64,000 nucleotides of DNA from Hemileia vastatrix (GCA_030280995.1 JASXTE010000002.1:14026683-14090682); one strand, 5' to 3'; positions 38,035 through 49,471 are shown, numbered from the stretch's first letter. Numbers and translations: made by a program. Notes: generated by a model not told the origin, from the letters alone.

Positions 38035-38342
38035 TGACGGTTTATTATAATCATTCAATTACTACACTTCAAATAAACACTACACTACAATTATTAACAT
38101 CTAGAAATATATTATAAAGCCCTTATAAATTGATATTATCTTTATAAAAGCTATAACTATATTTTATTCTTCTATTTTCCACCACTAGCACGCATTTAAA
38201 TCCAAGTATTGTGAGTTTAATTTGAGTATAACTATTTTATTAGTCTTCCCCTGAGGTTTAATCACTAAATCATTTATTAATAAGTAGTTGGACCATAAAA
38301 TAACACTATTATATCATACTTATATACTAGACTGTACTGACA
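38035..38342 (+). repeat. Right LTR of element B, second part
   Basis: Last 308 bp of the B LTR, matching 21176-21483. Followed by target duplication GTATT (38343-38347). Confidence 0.95.
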
Positions 38343-38347
38343 GTATT

Positions 38348-38798
38348 TCTAGCCTTAAAATATTGGTATTCCTCTAACAAAAATATTTTTTAAATAAATT
38401 TAATTTTTTTTTCATTATTTAATTACAAAATGTCAAATTTATAATTTATTTTACCTTACTAAAAAATTTAGTTGAAAATTTAATTTTGGATTTCCAAAAA
38501 ATTAACTTAAATGTCAAAAATTAAAAAACAAAATTATAAATATAATTATGAGAAAGGGGTAAATTAAATTTATGATATTCATATAAAAAAGTTTCATATA
38601 TTTTATGGTGTTTGAATTTTAAATTTAATGTATTACAAAAATTATTATTAAATAACCATGCCAAGTGAAGTTGGCTTGGGTTTTTGGTATCACTAGCACT
38701 TATTTTTTCTCTTATACCCACATTTTATTTTTATTTTTTTTGGTTTTTTTCTACCTTTCTAGTTTTTTTTTATGATTTTTAATGTTTTTATGACAAAA
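38348..38798. other. AT-rich flank, no gene seen
   Basis: Sequence that was contiguous with 20301 before element B inserted. No coding frame or repeat recognised. Confidence 0.6.
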
Positions 38799-39242
38799 GT
38801 TGCTTTCAAACAACTTTGGTCTAACTTGTCTCTCACTTCCCCACCAGATTGCACCTGGTTGGGAAAATTGCTTTCATTTTAGAAACCAAAGTCCCTTGCA
38901 GGTACTTTGGTTGCTCTGTGTGTATTGGAAAGCCAGTTTTTTTCTGGCTGTGAAATGCACTGCATGCAGCACATGCAACGCATGTCTCTGCTGCAAGCAA
39001 TGCGTGTTGCTACTGCAAGCAATGCGCCCTGCATGAGCTGCATGCAACGTGCATTGCATGTGCTGCCCATATCTCATGCAGCTGATTTCAAGTCAGCTGC
39101 ATGAAATATGGAAGCAAGTGTGCAACACGCATTGCATACAGATTTGGCCACCTCCCAGCCTAGTAAATTGGCTGGGAGGGTGGAAAATGTATAAGTGAGC
39201 AACCAAAGTTGCTTTTAGTGACTTTGGTTGCCTGAAAGCAAC
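38799..39242. repeat. Cluster of perfect hairpins within a 444-bp inverted-repeat unit
   Basis: Outer arms GTTGCTTTCA (38799-38808) and TGAAAGCAAC (39233-39242). Inside are: AACCAAAGT/ACTTTGGTT (38884-38892/38904-38912); AGCCAG/CTGGCT (38931-38936/38944-38949); CATGCAGCTGA/TCAGCTGCATG (39075-39085/39093-39103); CCTCCCAGCC/GGCTGGGAGG (39151-39160/39170-39179); GCAACCAAAGT/ACTTTGGTTGC (39199-39209/39221-39231). Between 38950 and 39070 it is full of TGCATGCA-like runs. It is much GC-richer than its surroundings. It looks like a short foldback or MITE-type element; no transposase is seen. Confidence 0.6.
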
Positions 39243-40516
39243 ACTTCCAGCAAGGTTTCCCCTGGCTGAAAGTACTTATTTGAAATTTAAGGGACCCAAG
39301 TCAATTTCAAAGGCTTGGGTCATAAATTAAGGTTTCCAAAAAGCAGCCAGTAGTAACCTGGCTGCAAGAAAAAGTAAATTTTCTAATTAAAATACATAAA
39401 TAAATAAAAATGTGTTCAAATAATATATAAAAGGCTATGCAGCCGGTTAGAAATATTCTTCCATTGTTACACATCAAAACAAAATCAAATGTTGCTTTCA
39501 GCAAAATTGGCCATGTTTTGATATTTTGAGCCAAGTAAGATCAGGAAAAAGTTCAGGGAAAAAAATTGCACAATTAAAAATCTACCAATTTAATATGGTG
39601 GGGAGGTTCATATTTTACAAATAGGTGGTTCACATTATAGTTCCCATTAAAAAAATTTGAAAATGAAATAATTTTGACGCAATGTAAATTTAAATGTGAT
39701 GAGTATATGTTTTTTAGCTACATGAAACATGGTTGCTAGAATTATGTGGCATCAATTTTTTTTAGATGTGAAATTCAGCTTTCCACAAACCTTCATCTGT
39801 ACAACATGCAGCCAAGTAAATTCTAGCTGGAATTAGTATATGCATAGGAAAAATTATCATTCTGTGTACAGTGCCTTGGCAAAATTATTCTTGGAATTTA
39901 GATGAAGTTTATCATATGACTGGGAGAGCTGCATTTTTTTGAAAAAGAGATCAGTGAAGATTCATGATATCCACATCTGTTTGCCACCAAATTTATTGTT
40001 CCATTCTTTGTCTCACTTAACTTTTTCAAAAGTTATCCATCATATTTTTGTTTATCATTTTGACTTATAGGTACTATTTTCTTGACCTTATCGTATTACC
40101 AGTAAGAAAATTTTTCTTGCTATTGCATTTCATATCATTTTGCTTTGTTACTCTTTTTTACACTTTTGACAAGTAAATCTAATGATTCTAATTCTGAATT
40201 TATTTTTAAGGTATCTTTTACTGTACCCTTTCAAATCATTATCAAAAAATTCTTTTTCAGTTAACTTAAAGTTTTTTTATTTGTTTTTCAATTTACTTTT
40301 CTTTATTACTTATCAGAAATGTTCAATTTATTTATCTAACTAGTTTTTTTTAAAACAGTGATTTTAAAGTAAACTTTATAATTAATTTTGATCAACCAGC
40401 TACAAATGAAAGAAGATTTTATAGAAACATAAGTTCACGTTTTGCTTATCAATTTTCTATATTTCTTTAATACTATCTCAACCATTATATTATTAATATG
40501 AAAAGTAAAACATCAT
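39243..40516. other. AT-rich region, no gene seen
   Basis: No coherent reading frame, no LTR or RNA gene recognised. Confidence 0.55.
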
Positions 40517-40858
40517 CTCGTACTTGCTGAAAGCATAAAGGATAATGTTTTGATTTTCATAATAATAATTAGATTTTTTGCACTTTACCTTTAATATATT
40601 GATTTTTAAGTTGCTTCAAAGGCTTGTACTTGCTGAAAGCATACAGGACAATGCAACAATTTATAAATTAATAATTTATTGAAGTAAACTTTCTAAGTAA
40701 GTATATTGGTCAAAGCAAGACTTTCCTTTTATATATGTGGATATGATAATTCTGTAATTTTTTTAATATTTATAGTGTATTAGAGTTATACTTTCATTAT
40801 ATTATTAATATCAAGTGTAGAGCCAAATCTCGTACTTGCTGAACGCATACAGGATAAA
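40517..40858 (+). repeat. Three spaced copies of a 30-nt repeat upstream of the TET/JBP-like gene
   Basis: Core TGTACTTGCTGAAAGCAT or close variants, each followed by A-C/A-AGGA-AAT, at 40517-40547, 40623-40653 and 40829-40858. The first and third also share about 30 upstream bases (TATATTATTAATAT...). Spacings are about 106 and 206 bases. They lie 250-590 bases before the ATG at 41105, so they may be promoter elements or remains of a minisatellite. Confidence 0.55.
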
Positions 40859-41104
40859 TCTATACTCTTTATATGTGTAATTTAATAAAGTATACCTTTG
40901 AAACACTTTCTTAATATTTTAAATAAATAAAAAGTATATAAATTTACTAATATGTAGATATGCTAATTTTATACTTCTAATATTGAAGATATGATAAAGT
41001 TAAAGTTACCATTGACTGATAATTGAAATTATGTTACTATTTTCTAATTTTTAATTTTTTTCTATTTTAAATCAAAATTTAATTCTCTTACGATCAAACC
41101 ATCA

Positions 41105-41770
41105 ATGAGTAACAATTTGAAAAAAAAACGGCCATGTAAGAACTATAACAATAGGTGGGCGAAAGACATTGCTACCAGAATGAAACTTGTAACCGCTCTT
41201 GGAATGGATACAAATGGGAAGAAGCCACATTTCTATGCACAATCTTATGTAAATAATATGACAGATTGCAATAATTATTACAATTTTTTTCCTTGTTGTA
41301 GTATTTATAAACCAAAAGGTGTCTTAATACCTAATGTTATTGTGCAGACTTTTGAAATTCATGAGCTCAAAGAACTAGATATTTTAGAAGCTACAGTGCA
41401 ATGCATTAAGGATCTTTCTTACTGTGAACATGAAATTGAAAATAATGTTTATCATCAAAGAGCTGGTGGCTTTGAAAAAATGTTTGGTAGTGGCTTTATT
41501 TTAGATAGGAAGAAATCTTTATATATTTGTAAGTATCACTTTTTTTAATTTAAATACTGAATTTTTGAATGCTTTTCCTTGCAGATGAATACACTGATGA
41601 TATTGTACACACGGATGAATATAAAAAACGAATGAAGAGGATTGAAATGTACTTTGAATATTTTTTTATAAAAATATCATATGTAAAGTACAACGAGGCA
41701 ACTAATCTTTGTGCAAAACTTGGTATTCCTAGATTTTCAAAAGTTTCTAATGAAGAAGAGGGTGTACTGT
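41105..41770 (+). pseudogene. TET/JBP-like 2OG-Fe(II) oxygenase, 5' part, cut by element C
   Basis: ATG at 41105 in a plausible context. The N-terminus is basic (MSNNLKKKRPCKNYNNRW), followed by an unremarkable folded-type sequence with GGFEKMFGSGFILDRKK. A good 56-nt intron at 41529-41584 (GTAAGT, branch TACTGAA, acceptor CTTGCAG) joins SLYI to YEYTDDIVHTDEYKK in frame. The exon then reads LCAKLGIPRFSKVSNEEEGVL and runs straight into the LTR at 41771. The missing part resumes after the element at 54790. The family is assigned from the C-terminal half: nuclear dioxygenases that act on modified bases or related substrates. Upstream exons cannot be excluded. I see no duplication of target bases at the two junctions. 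Confidence 0.6.
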
Positions 41771-42800
41771 TGTGGTCTTCCAACATTGGAAAGGGCCTTT
41801 GTTGTGTGATTTGGCGCTGTTTGTGCACTGCGGGTATGTGGGTACTATCATTGGATAGCCCTGGTTTTTCTCTATATTTTATGTCTTGTAGACATTTTTC
41901 ATATTCTGAGTTTTAAGGGGTCATTTCCTCATTTTTCATTTATAAAAGATTGCTGTTTAATTTTGTTTTTCGTGTTTTACGGGCTAACCTTAAGTCTTAG
42001 GGTTAAGTTCTTAGTACCATTGGATAGAGCTAATTTTTCTCTATATTTCATGTCTCAATGTTGTTATAGTGAAATTCCGTGTTTTAAAGGTTTTAGTAGT
42101 TAAAGCTAATTTTTCTAAGTAGATTAGTGGTTTTTATTGGTTTTCTGGCTTGAGGGAGGCCAGGCCGCTTCAGGCGGCATCTCCAATGTCGGGCGGCCCG
42201 CCCGCCTCTGTTTTAGGAGGTTGGGGAGCGCTCCAGTAGGGTTTTTTATGCAATCTGGCAGGTACAGGCGCCAGATTGGTGGGTGCGCATGGGCTCTTAG
42301 TTAGTGGTCTGTGTGTACATAGTGAATAAGACAGTTTGGGGCAACCTTCATCATTATACAACCATCTGGAGGTGATCTCATTGTTCCTCACTCAGTTTTC
42401 ACTGTTTTCTGGCCACAATTGGCTGTGTTTGTTGCAAGTAAGTTCTTCATTTAACTTAACTTTGGCAACTGTTTTCTCTGTTATAGTCTTGCAAGCTATA
42501 GCAAGTATTATTGCTGTCTCTGGTGTGGATTTGCAGCCTACATCAAGTATCTTTGCTGTCTCTGGTGTGGACTTTGTCCTACATTTCAGTTCTTTGGTCT
42601 GGTAGTCTATCTGGTGACTACTTTCTTGGCTCATCAAGCAGTCAAGTGTGTTTAAAAGGGGTCTTTAGCAAAACAGGAACCAACTTCCTTTAGAAAGTAA
42701 ATCTCACTCTATTTTTCTAAAGGGACAGTGGATTTTCTCTCTGGTTTTTCTCCAACTCCCTTGGTCAAGGCCTATAGCTAGTACTATAGGATTGTCTACA
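41771..42800 (+). repeat. Left LTR of element C
   Basis: TGTGGTCTTCC...TTGTCTACA, 1030 bp. Compared with the right LTR and with 62542-63633 it lacks a block of roughly 70-85 bases after TTTGTGCA (about 41828). Confidence 0.85.
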
Positions 42801-42804
42801 TTTC

Positions 42805-42821
42805 TGGCGCTTAACGTGGGG
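42805..42821 (+). other. Primer-binding site of element C
   Basis: TGGCGCTTAACGTGGGG, four bases after the LTR. The sister element has TGGTGCCCAACGTGGGG at 63638. Both resemble the complement of a tRNA-Lys(CUU) 3' end, from general knowledge; the fungal tRNA was not checked. Confidence 0.6.
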
Positions 42822-42891
42822 TAGAACTTGCTAGTTCTTTGGAATCTCTGTTTTCTTTGGCCAGCTCTTTTTGGTGTTTTGGACTGGAGGA

Positions 42892-44208
42892 ATGGCTTCT
42901 GGTTCCTCTATTCCTGTGGTGACTGTCAGTGGGGGGGATGGTCCTCCTTCTGTGATGGTTAGGGAGTGTGTGAGAATTAAAACTTGGGATGGTACCAAGT
43001 TTAATGGGGAGGATGTCAAGTGGTTTCTAGAGAAGTATGAAACTGCTGGTGGAGTGGATGGTGCTTCCTACCTGGACATGGTGAAGCAGATTATCTTCTT
43101 CATTGGTGATAGGTCAGTGGAGAAGGAGGTTGTGGACATGTCTGGCTACAAGAAGAGGGATTGGAAATTGTTGTGTAGGGAAATGGTGGATAGATGGGGT
43201 GTCAGGTTCACTATGGTGGATCTGAACAAGGTTGTCAGTGAATGGCAATATTATGGTGGTGTTGGTAACTTACATAGTTACAGAAAGTTTCTGCTACAGA
43301 TTGATCCTGTGGTGGAATATTTGGTGGAAGTGGAGGAGCTGGCACATGAAAATTCTGCCAAAGATGTTTTTTGGTCTGCCCTGGATAGAGATGTCAAAAT
43401 GGATGTGTTGAAGGAGTTGTCAAGAAAGGAATTGATGAAGACTCTTTCTAATGGGGATCAGAAGTTTCCTGCCTTGGATAAGGTGAAGGAGGCTGTTGAG
43501 GCCCATTTGAAGTTATTGGCTGTGGACACCTATCAGGAGGGGTGTGCCAAGTATGTCAGCAAAGTCAGTGAGGCTTTGGCTGAAGAGGAAGTTATGGAGA
43601 AGAAGGAGGAGAAGTATTTAGTGCAGGTTCCCAAACAGGAGAGGGACCCAATGGTGGAGCAGCTGGCTGATCTGACAAAACAGCTGCACATTTTTGTCCA
43701 GGAGGCCAATAAGGTTAATAAGGCACCTTCTCAGCTAAGAGATTTTGAAAGGAGGGCTGGTAGGAGTGATCCTTGGATTTGCTCTTATTTCAGTAGGAGG
43801 TGGCACAGGTCCAATGATTGTTGGGCACTGAACAGAGATGTGTATGAAGGAAAAGTGAAGTTTGATGGCAGGGTTTTTAGGTTCCCTGACGGTTCTTTTG
43901 TGAATGCCAGTGAGGGGCAGGCTCCTGTTGATTTGGTCAGGAGAAGGGGTGGTCTCAATCAAAGGAGGCCAAGGTTTGAGGAGATTCCTGATCAGGGGAA
44001 GTCTTCTGTTAAGGTAGATGAGGACGTCAAGGGAAAGGGGAAGGAGGTCAATAAGGTCTCTTTTTCTACTTCTTTTGGTGGTTTGGAGTTGTATTCTTGT
44101 GGTGGACGGTCAAGTGGTGAATGCTTGGCTGGTGTTTATGATGTGGAAGCAGGGAAGGTGGGTAGGCCCAACCAAAGCCAAACGCTTCAAAGGGTGATCC
44201 TAAGCTGA
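42892..44208 (+). pseudogene. Gag of element C
   Basis: ATG at 42892 (MASGSSIPVVTVSGGDGPP). It has a capsid-like helical region (KFNGEDVKWFLEKYETAGG, KQIIFFIGDRSVEKEVVDM, WKLLCREMVDRWG) of the type found in basidiomycete gypsy Gag. A knuckle-like CSYFSRRWHRSNDC at about 43785-43825 has CX2CX4HX4C spacing but with Phe in place of the second Cys. The frame stops at 44206-44208. The continuing protein is in the -1 frame (GDPKLSAARKRYSKEELYKM), so there is either a frameshift mutation or a Gag-Pro recoding site near 44170-44195. I see no convincing slippery heptamer there and favour mutation. Confidence 0.75.
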
Positions 44209-45254
44209 GTGCAGCTAGGAAGAGGTACAGCAAAGAGGAGCTGTACAAGATGCAGAAGGGTATGGCTGACATGAACCCCCCTAGTTTTGGTGCATTGGAC
44301 CTGAATGGTGAGCCAAAGCCAATGGAGGTGGATTATGACTCCAAGGAGGATGTCCCTTTGGCTTCATTGCCAAAGCCTGTTGGAGTCAGAGGTTCTGGTG
44401 AGGGATCTGGTTTGGTTCCTGTTAATGGTAAATCTGTTGGTGGTGCTGGTCCTCAAGAATCTTCTAGGACCAAGGTGGTGAAGCAAAGAGCTCACTTTGA
44501 GAGGCCAGTAGTGTCTGGTCAAGTTAATGTTATGGACTCTGTCCTGGAAAGGATTAACCAGGGTCAGGTTTCCCTATCTTATGGGGAATTGTATGCTATC
44601 AGTCCAGGGTTGGCTGATAGGCAGAAGAAGTTGTTGACCAGGAGAAGGGTTTCTTCTGGTGAGGTAGTATACATTTGTGATTCTGCTGAAAAGTTTGGTG
44701 AGGGGTTGGAAACTCATTTTACTGCTCCTCTGGGATATGTCAATGTCACTCTGAATGGCAGGGAGGCAAGGGCATTGGTGGATTCAGGTTCTCAGATAAA
44801 CCTGATTTCTTTGTTTGAGGCAACTCATATGGGCCTCCCCATCAAAACTGGTATTTGTAGGAATTTGAGAGGGATTGGTGGCCATGTCACTGAATTGGTT
44901 GGAACTTCAGAGTTTGTGAAGTTAGATGTTGGAGGAGCCTCAGGGAAGGTTCATTTTTACATTGCTAAAGGTAATGTAAAAGCAGTTTTGGGCGGGCCAT
45001 TCTTGATGGATTTTCAGGCAAGAATAGGTTATCAATTTGATTTGGGAATCAGTTTGGAGTTGACTGGTGAAGACAAAAGGAGGCTTCACATGAGGTTATC
45101 ATCCCCTGGAGAGGATGGTTGGGAGACTAGGCCTGGTTTATCTTCAATGTGCCAGTGCATGGACTGCTGCAGGAGAAGGAAAGAAGTGGGTGCTGCCTCT
45201 GGTTTTTTGGAGTGCGGCTCAGGCTCTATTGAGAGTCTGTCTTTTTTAGAGTAA
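44209..45254 (+). pseudogene. Protease region of element C
   Basis: Frame open from about 44170 to the stop at 45254. It begins with a linker typical of Agaricomycete/rust gypsy polyproteins (KMQKGMADMNPPSFGALDL, EPKPMEVDYDS). It has a pepsin-like retroviral protease with the catalytic box LVDSGSQINLI (about 44778) and the flap/second-strand region VKAVLGGPFLMDF (about 44978). The cysteine-rich end MCQCMDCCRRRK is followed by a stop instead of continuing into reverse transcriptase. One catalytic Asp box is present, as expected for a dimeric protease. Confidence 0.75.
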
Positions 45255-46357
45255 TGAGGGCTGATCACCCTAGTGCTACAACCTCTCCCTGAGATGAGGA
45301 AATCCCAGGTTGTAGTAGGTCAGCTCCCTTGGAGATATACCAAGTGGATTTTCAACTTTCACTTTTTAATGTTTCTCTTCTCTGCAAGTATTCATCAAGT
45401 TTTTTATCAAGTCTCAGTTCTCTCTCAAGATTCTTAATTATTTTTAATTCAAGTTCAAAGAAGAATATTGGTTATATATCTTTATTGAAAGATATGCGGA
45501 AAAGTTTTGGGGTGGTGAGATTGGGTTCTAAAAGTAAGTCCTCCCAATTTTGCACCACTAGGGTTTCTTCTACACCTTTCAAAAACATTACCTGGGCCAC
45601 ACCTGTGAGAATTGGGGAAACCCCTGGTTATTTTTGTAGGACAGAAGAAAACTCAAGAAAAGTAGATAAAAATTTCAAGATAACTCATGAAAATCAAGAA
45701 AAAAATCTGAAGATAATGAAGAAAGAAGATGCAAAATATTTTTGTGAAGATTGTAAAGATCTATTTTTGGGCCTCCAGCATGAGGTTAAACTGCAGAAAA
45801 TGTTGAAGAAAGAAGATCATCAAGATATATTTTTGGACCTCCAGCATGAGGATAAACTGCACAATTTTAGAACATGTGATTCAGAAGATGAATCAAGATT
45901 TGAAGATTTGGAAGTTTAAAGTGAGGATGAAGATGTGGAATTGCGGAAAAGTTTTGGAGTGGTGAGATTGGGGTGTAAAAGTAAGTCCTCCCAATTGTGC
46001 ATCGCTAGGGTTTCTTCTACACCTTTCAAAAACATTACCTTGGCCACACATGTGAGCAATGGGGAAACCCTTGGTTTTTTTTCCAGGTCTGGTGGCGAAG
46101 AATTCCTGAAGATCCCTCAAGTTGAAGGTGGAGCGGCAAAGTATAAGAAGGTAGCGCAGAAGATTAGGCCTGTCAATGAGCCTATGCCTGTGGGTTTGAA
46201 TCCGCCTTTGAAGAGACCTCCTTTGTCAGGAGATCTGTACTGTACTCCTTTGGTGAAGAATCCTCCAGAATTTGTAGAGACAGCGAGGGTGACCGTGGAA
46301 AGATTGAAAGTTGTTAATTTTGGTCCTGATGGGTGGTTGTCTGAGGAAGAAAAGTAG
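45255..46357 (+). pseudogene. Protease-RT linker of element C with a 150-bp duplication
   Basis: Two direct repeats, 45494-45640 and 45941-46087, encode variants of RKSFGVVRLG-KSKSSQ and RVSSTPFKNIT. Each repeat has a donor-like AAAA/GTAAGTCC and an acceptor-like TTTTTGTAG or TTTTCCAG exactly 106 bases apart (45534-45639, 45981-46086). Between them lies a Lys/Glu-rich stretch with two copies of the peptide LQHE-KL. After the second repeat, PMPVGLNPPLKRPPLSGD leads towards reverse transcriptase. TAG at 46355-46357 interrupts. Confidence 0.6.
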
Positions 46358-47866
46358 TTGTTGTTGCACGTTATTGTGCTAAGGGAAAAAGCGGTGGCAT
46401 TTGTTGAGGAGGAAAGGGGTGTATTGAAGCACTCTTATGGGGAACCTTACTTGATTCCTGTGGTTTGTCATGAACCTTGGCAAATCAAACCTATTCCGAT
46501 TCCAGCCGCTATTCGAGAGGATTTTGTAGAGATTGTTAGGGAAAGAGTCATGACTGGGTTATATGAACAATCAACATCCAGTTACTCAAGTCCGGTGTTC
46601 TGTGTAAAGCAGAATGGGAAGTTGAGGGTGGTTCATGATCTTAGAGCCTTGAATAGAGTCACTATCAAGGACGCTGGTATGCCTCCAAGTGCAGAGGATT
46701 TTGTTGAAGCTTTTGCTGGAAGGGTGTGTTATGGTTTGGGTGATATTATGGGTGGTTATTATGAGAGGGAACTCCATACGGATTCAAGGCCTCTCACAAC
46801 TTTTGAGACTCCTTTGGGAAGATTTAAGCTCACTAGGTTGCCTCAAGGAGCAACTAATTCGGTGGCAGTTTATCAAGCACAGATGGCTTGGATTTTGCAG
46901 GATGAGGTTCCTACTCATGCTGGTATTTTTATTGATGATGGTGGAATTAAAGGGCCATCCACTGATTATGGTAATGAGGTGTTATCGGAGAACCCTGGAA
47001 TAAGGAGGTTTGTGCGGGAATATGCAATAACTCTAGAGAGAGTGTTGTTCAGGATTGAAGAGGCTGGTTTGACCATTTCATGGTCAAAATTCTGTTGTTG
47101 TGTTCCCGCTTTGGAAATTCTGGGTCATGTGGTATGTAAAGAGGGAAGGATTATGGCGAAGAAGAAGATTAATAAAATTCAGGCATTGCCAAGGCCTAAA
47201 AATACTACTGAAGTCAGAGGATTTTTGGGTGTATGTGTATATGTCAGGATTTCCATTAAGGATTTTTCTTTGTTGGCTTCACCTTTAAGAAGGTTGACCG
47301 GAAAAGATGCAGATTGGGAATGGAGGGAGGAGTGTGAAGAGGCTTTTCAGAAGCTGAAAAAGGTTGTTGGTGAAGATATAATTCTTCACAAGTTGGATTA
47401 TGGTGTTGGTGCGGGAAAGATTTATCTGGCAGTGGACTCAAGTTATATTGCTGCTGGTGCTGTTTTGTCTCAGGAGGATAAGACTGGGAGGGTCAGGCCA
47501 GTGAGGTATGAGTCTGTGGTGTTTAATGAGGTGGAATCTAGGTATTCTCAACCTAAGTTGAAATTGTGTGGCGTAGCTAAAATTTTAAAGAAGCTACAGA
47601 CAGTTTTGTAGGGGCATCATTTTGAGCTGCAGGTGGATGCAAAATCTTTGCTTCAGATGATCAACACACCTAGTCTTCCAAATGCTCCAATGACTAGGTG
47701 GGTGGCATTTATTCAACATTTTTCTTTTGACCTGGTACACAAACCAGGTAAAACTTTTACTATGCCTGATGGGTTATCAAGGAGGCCACCTACAGATGAC
47801 GATTCTTATTCTGAAGAGTTTGATGAAGATGTTCCAGTGATTAGGGCCAGCACAAAGGGTGCTTAG
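46358..47866 (+). pseudogene. Reverse transcriptase and RNase H of element C
   Basis: RT motifs in order: KLRVVHDLRALNRVTIKDAG (about 46615), GLGDIMGGYYERELH (about 46735; box C usually has Asp at this spot, kept here), RLPQGATNSVAVYQ (about 46835), FIDDGGIKG (about 46928, the catalytic Asp pair present), LEILGHVV (about 47113). RNase H begins YLAVDSSYIAAGAVLSQE (about 47422). A TAG at 47609-47611 replaces what is probably a Trp codon; the same frame continues FELQVDAKSLLQM and LVHKPGKTFTMPDGLSR. The frame stops again at 47866. Dead by stops, not by loss of catalytic residues. Confidence 0.8.
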
Positions 47867-49471
47867 GATTTTTCTTTCCTCCCCCATGAGGCTAAACTGG
47901 ATGATTGTTCTGACCTCCCCCAAGAGGTTAAACTGGCTGGATCTGATCTTGATTCTGGTGATCAGGATGTTTTTGTTGATGAAGATGGAGTTGTTGTTTG
48001 GGACAGCTCAAATTTGGAAATAGGTGCTTTTGTTAGTGAACTGGATTCTCACAAGGCTCAGTGGAAAGAGAAGGATGTGCCAAAATTTAAGGATTGGTGT
48101 CCTGGTTGGGCTGCTCAATTGGCTCATGTTCACACTGGTGATTTTGATGACAGAGTTGTACCCTTGGATGTTGTTTTGTTGGATTTTGAAGATGAGACCT
48201 GGGGTCAATCTGGGTTTTAATTTATTTTGGTGGAATTTCTGTTGACCTTGGAGAGGCCAGATAGTTGTGATGATGATACTTGGTTGGCAATCAAGAAGAA
48301 GAGTCCTGGATTTTATGTGTCTGGAAGGCGCTTGATGAGAAGGAGACATCCTAATCCTCAAGTTGTGGTGACTCAGAATAAGGGTCAAGAATTAGTTTTG
48401 AAGTCTTTGCATGAAGACCTTGGTCATAGAGGCTTTGGGGAGACCTATAGAAGAGTAGCAGACAGATTTTGGTGGCCGGGTATGAAGTTGTCTGTGCAGG
48501 GTTGGGTTCAATCTTGTGAAGAATGTCAAAGAAGAAGTCACTTGAAACCTAAAGAGGTGGGCGTGCTACTGGGGAATCAACTTTTTTTGGAAGGGTCAGT
48601 CTGGATGCTGTCCATATTAAAGAGGGTAGGTATAAATACTTGATTGTTGCTAGGGATGATTTGTCTGGTTGGGTTGAGGCAGTGCCTCTGGTTAATTTGA
48701 CTGCCAAGAATGTGGCAGAGTTTTTGAAGAAGGAAGTGTATTTATAGGTATGGGTTGATGAAGTTGGTCACTGTTGATGGCGGGCCAGAGTTTGGTGCCA
48801 AATTTAAAGAAGCTGTGGCTAGTGTTGGTTCTAGGGTTAAAGTGGCTACACCGTATTATCCGGAAGCTGAAGGCATGGTTGAAAGAGGCCATCAAGTTAT
48901 CAAGAATGCTTTGGTGAAGATGTGTGGAGATAGTGCCGAAAAGAGGAGGCATTATTTACCCTTGGTTTTATTTGCGGATAGGGTGACTGTGAAGAGGACA
49001 GCTGGCTATTCTCCTTATGAGCTAATGTTTGGTCAAAAAGCTATTCTACCAGTGGACTTGGAAGCTGTCTCTTATCTTGGAATTGATTGGGATGATGTGC
49101 ACTCAACAGAAGATTTTCTCTGTGCCAGGATGCAACAGTTGGAATGTAGAGAGGAATGTCAAGAGGAGGAATACTCTAGAATGATGAAGATTAGGAATCA
49201 ATCAGTCAGGTACTGGGACAAGAAGTTGGATCATAGACTCAGGAATCCCTTGAAACCTAGTTGTTTGGTTTTGGTGTATAATAGAAGTCTGGAGAGTCAG
49301 TGGGAGAAAATGTTTGCTGACAGATGGAATGGACCTTACAGAGTCAGATCTCAGGCGTCTGGAGGTTCTTATGTTTTGGAAGAGTTGGATGGTGCAGTCT
49401 TGAAAAAAAGGGTGGCTGCAGACCAAGTAAAGAGGTTTTATCCCAGAGGCACTAGGCATGAAGAAGATTGA
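47867..49471 (+). pseudogene. Integrase of element C
   Basis: The same frame continues past the stop with two repeats of the peptide motif LP-E-KL (about 47880 and 47918), then after TAA at about 48220 the HHCC zinc finger (HEDLGHRGFGETYRRV ... CEECQRR, about 48410-48535). At a T-run near 48585 the frame shifts, and the first catalytic Asp lies in SLDAVHIKEGRYKYLIVARDD (about 48600-48660). Near 48745 the frame returns, with VTVDGGPEFGAKFKEA (second Asp, about 48770) and YYPEAEGMVERGHQ (Glu, about 48870). The C-terminal part (YNRSLESQWEKMFADRWNGP) resembles the DNA-binding tail of gypsy integrases. Ends at 49471. Three breaks: one stop and two frameshifts. Confidence 0.78.

Larger units (their letters stand above)
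20302..38347 (+). mobile_element. Ty3/gypsy element B with target duplication, carrying nested element A
   Basis: Target duplication GTATT at 20302-20306 and 38343-38347. Left LTR 20307-21483, primer-binding site, leader, gag-pol 21995-27862, polypurine tract 27967-27978. The right LTR is split into 27979-28847 and 38035-38342 by element A. Left and right LTRs are both 1177 bp and I count three differences (TGTG/TGAG near 20333, C/T near 20701, T/G near 21085), so the insertion is recent. The left LTR preserves the unoccupied site of the nested insertion. Confidence 0.95.
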
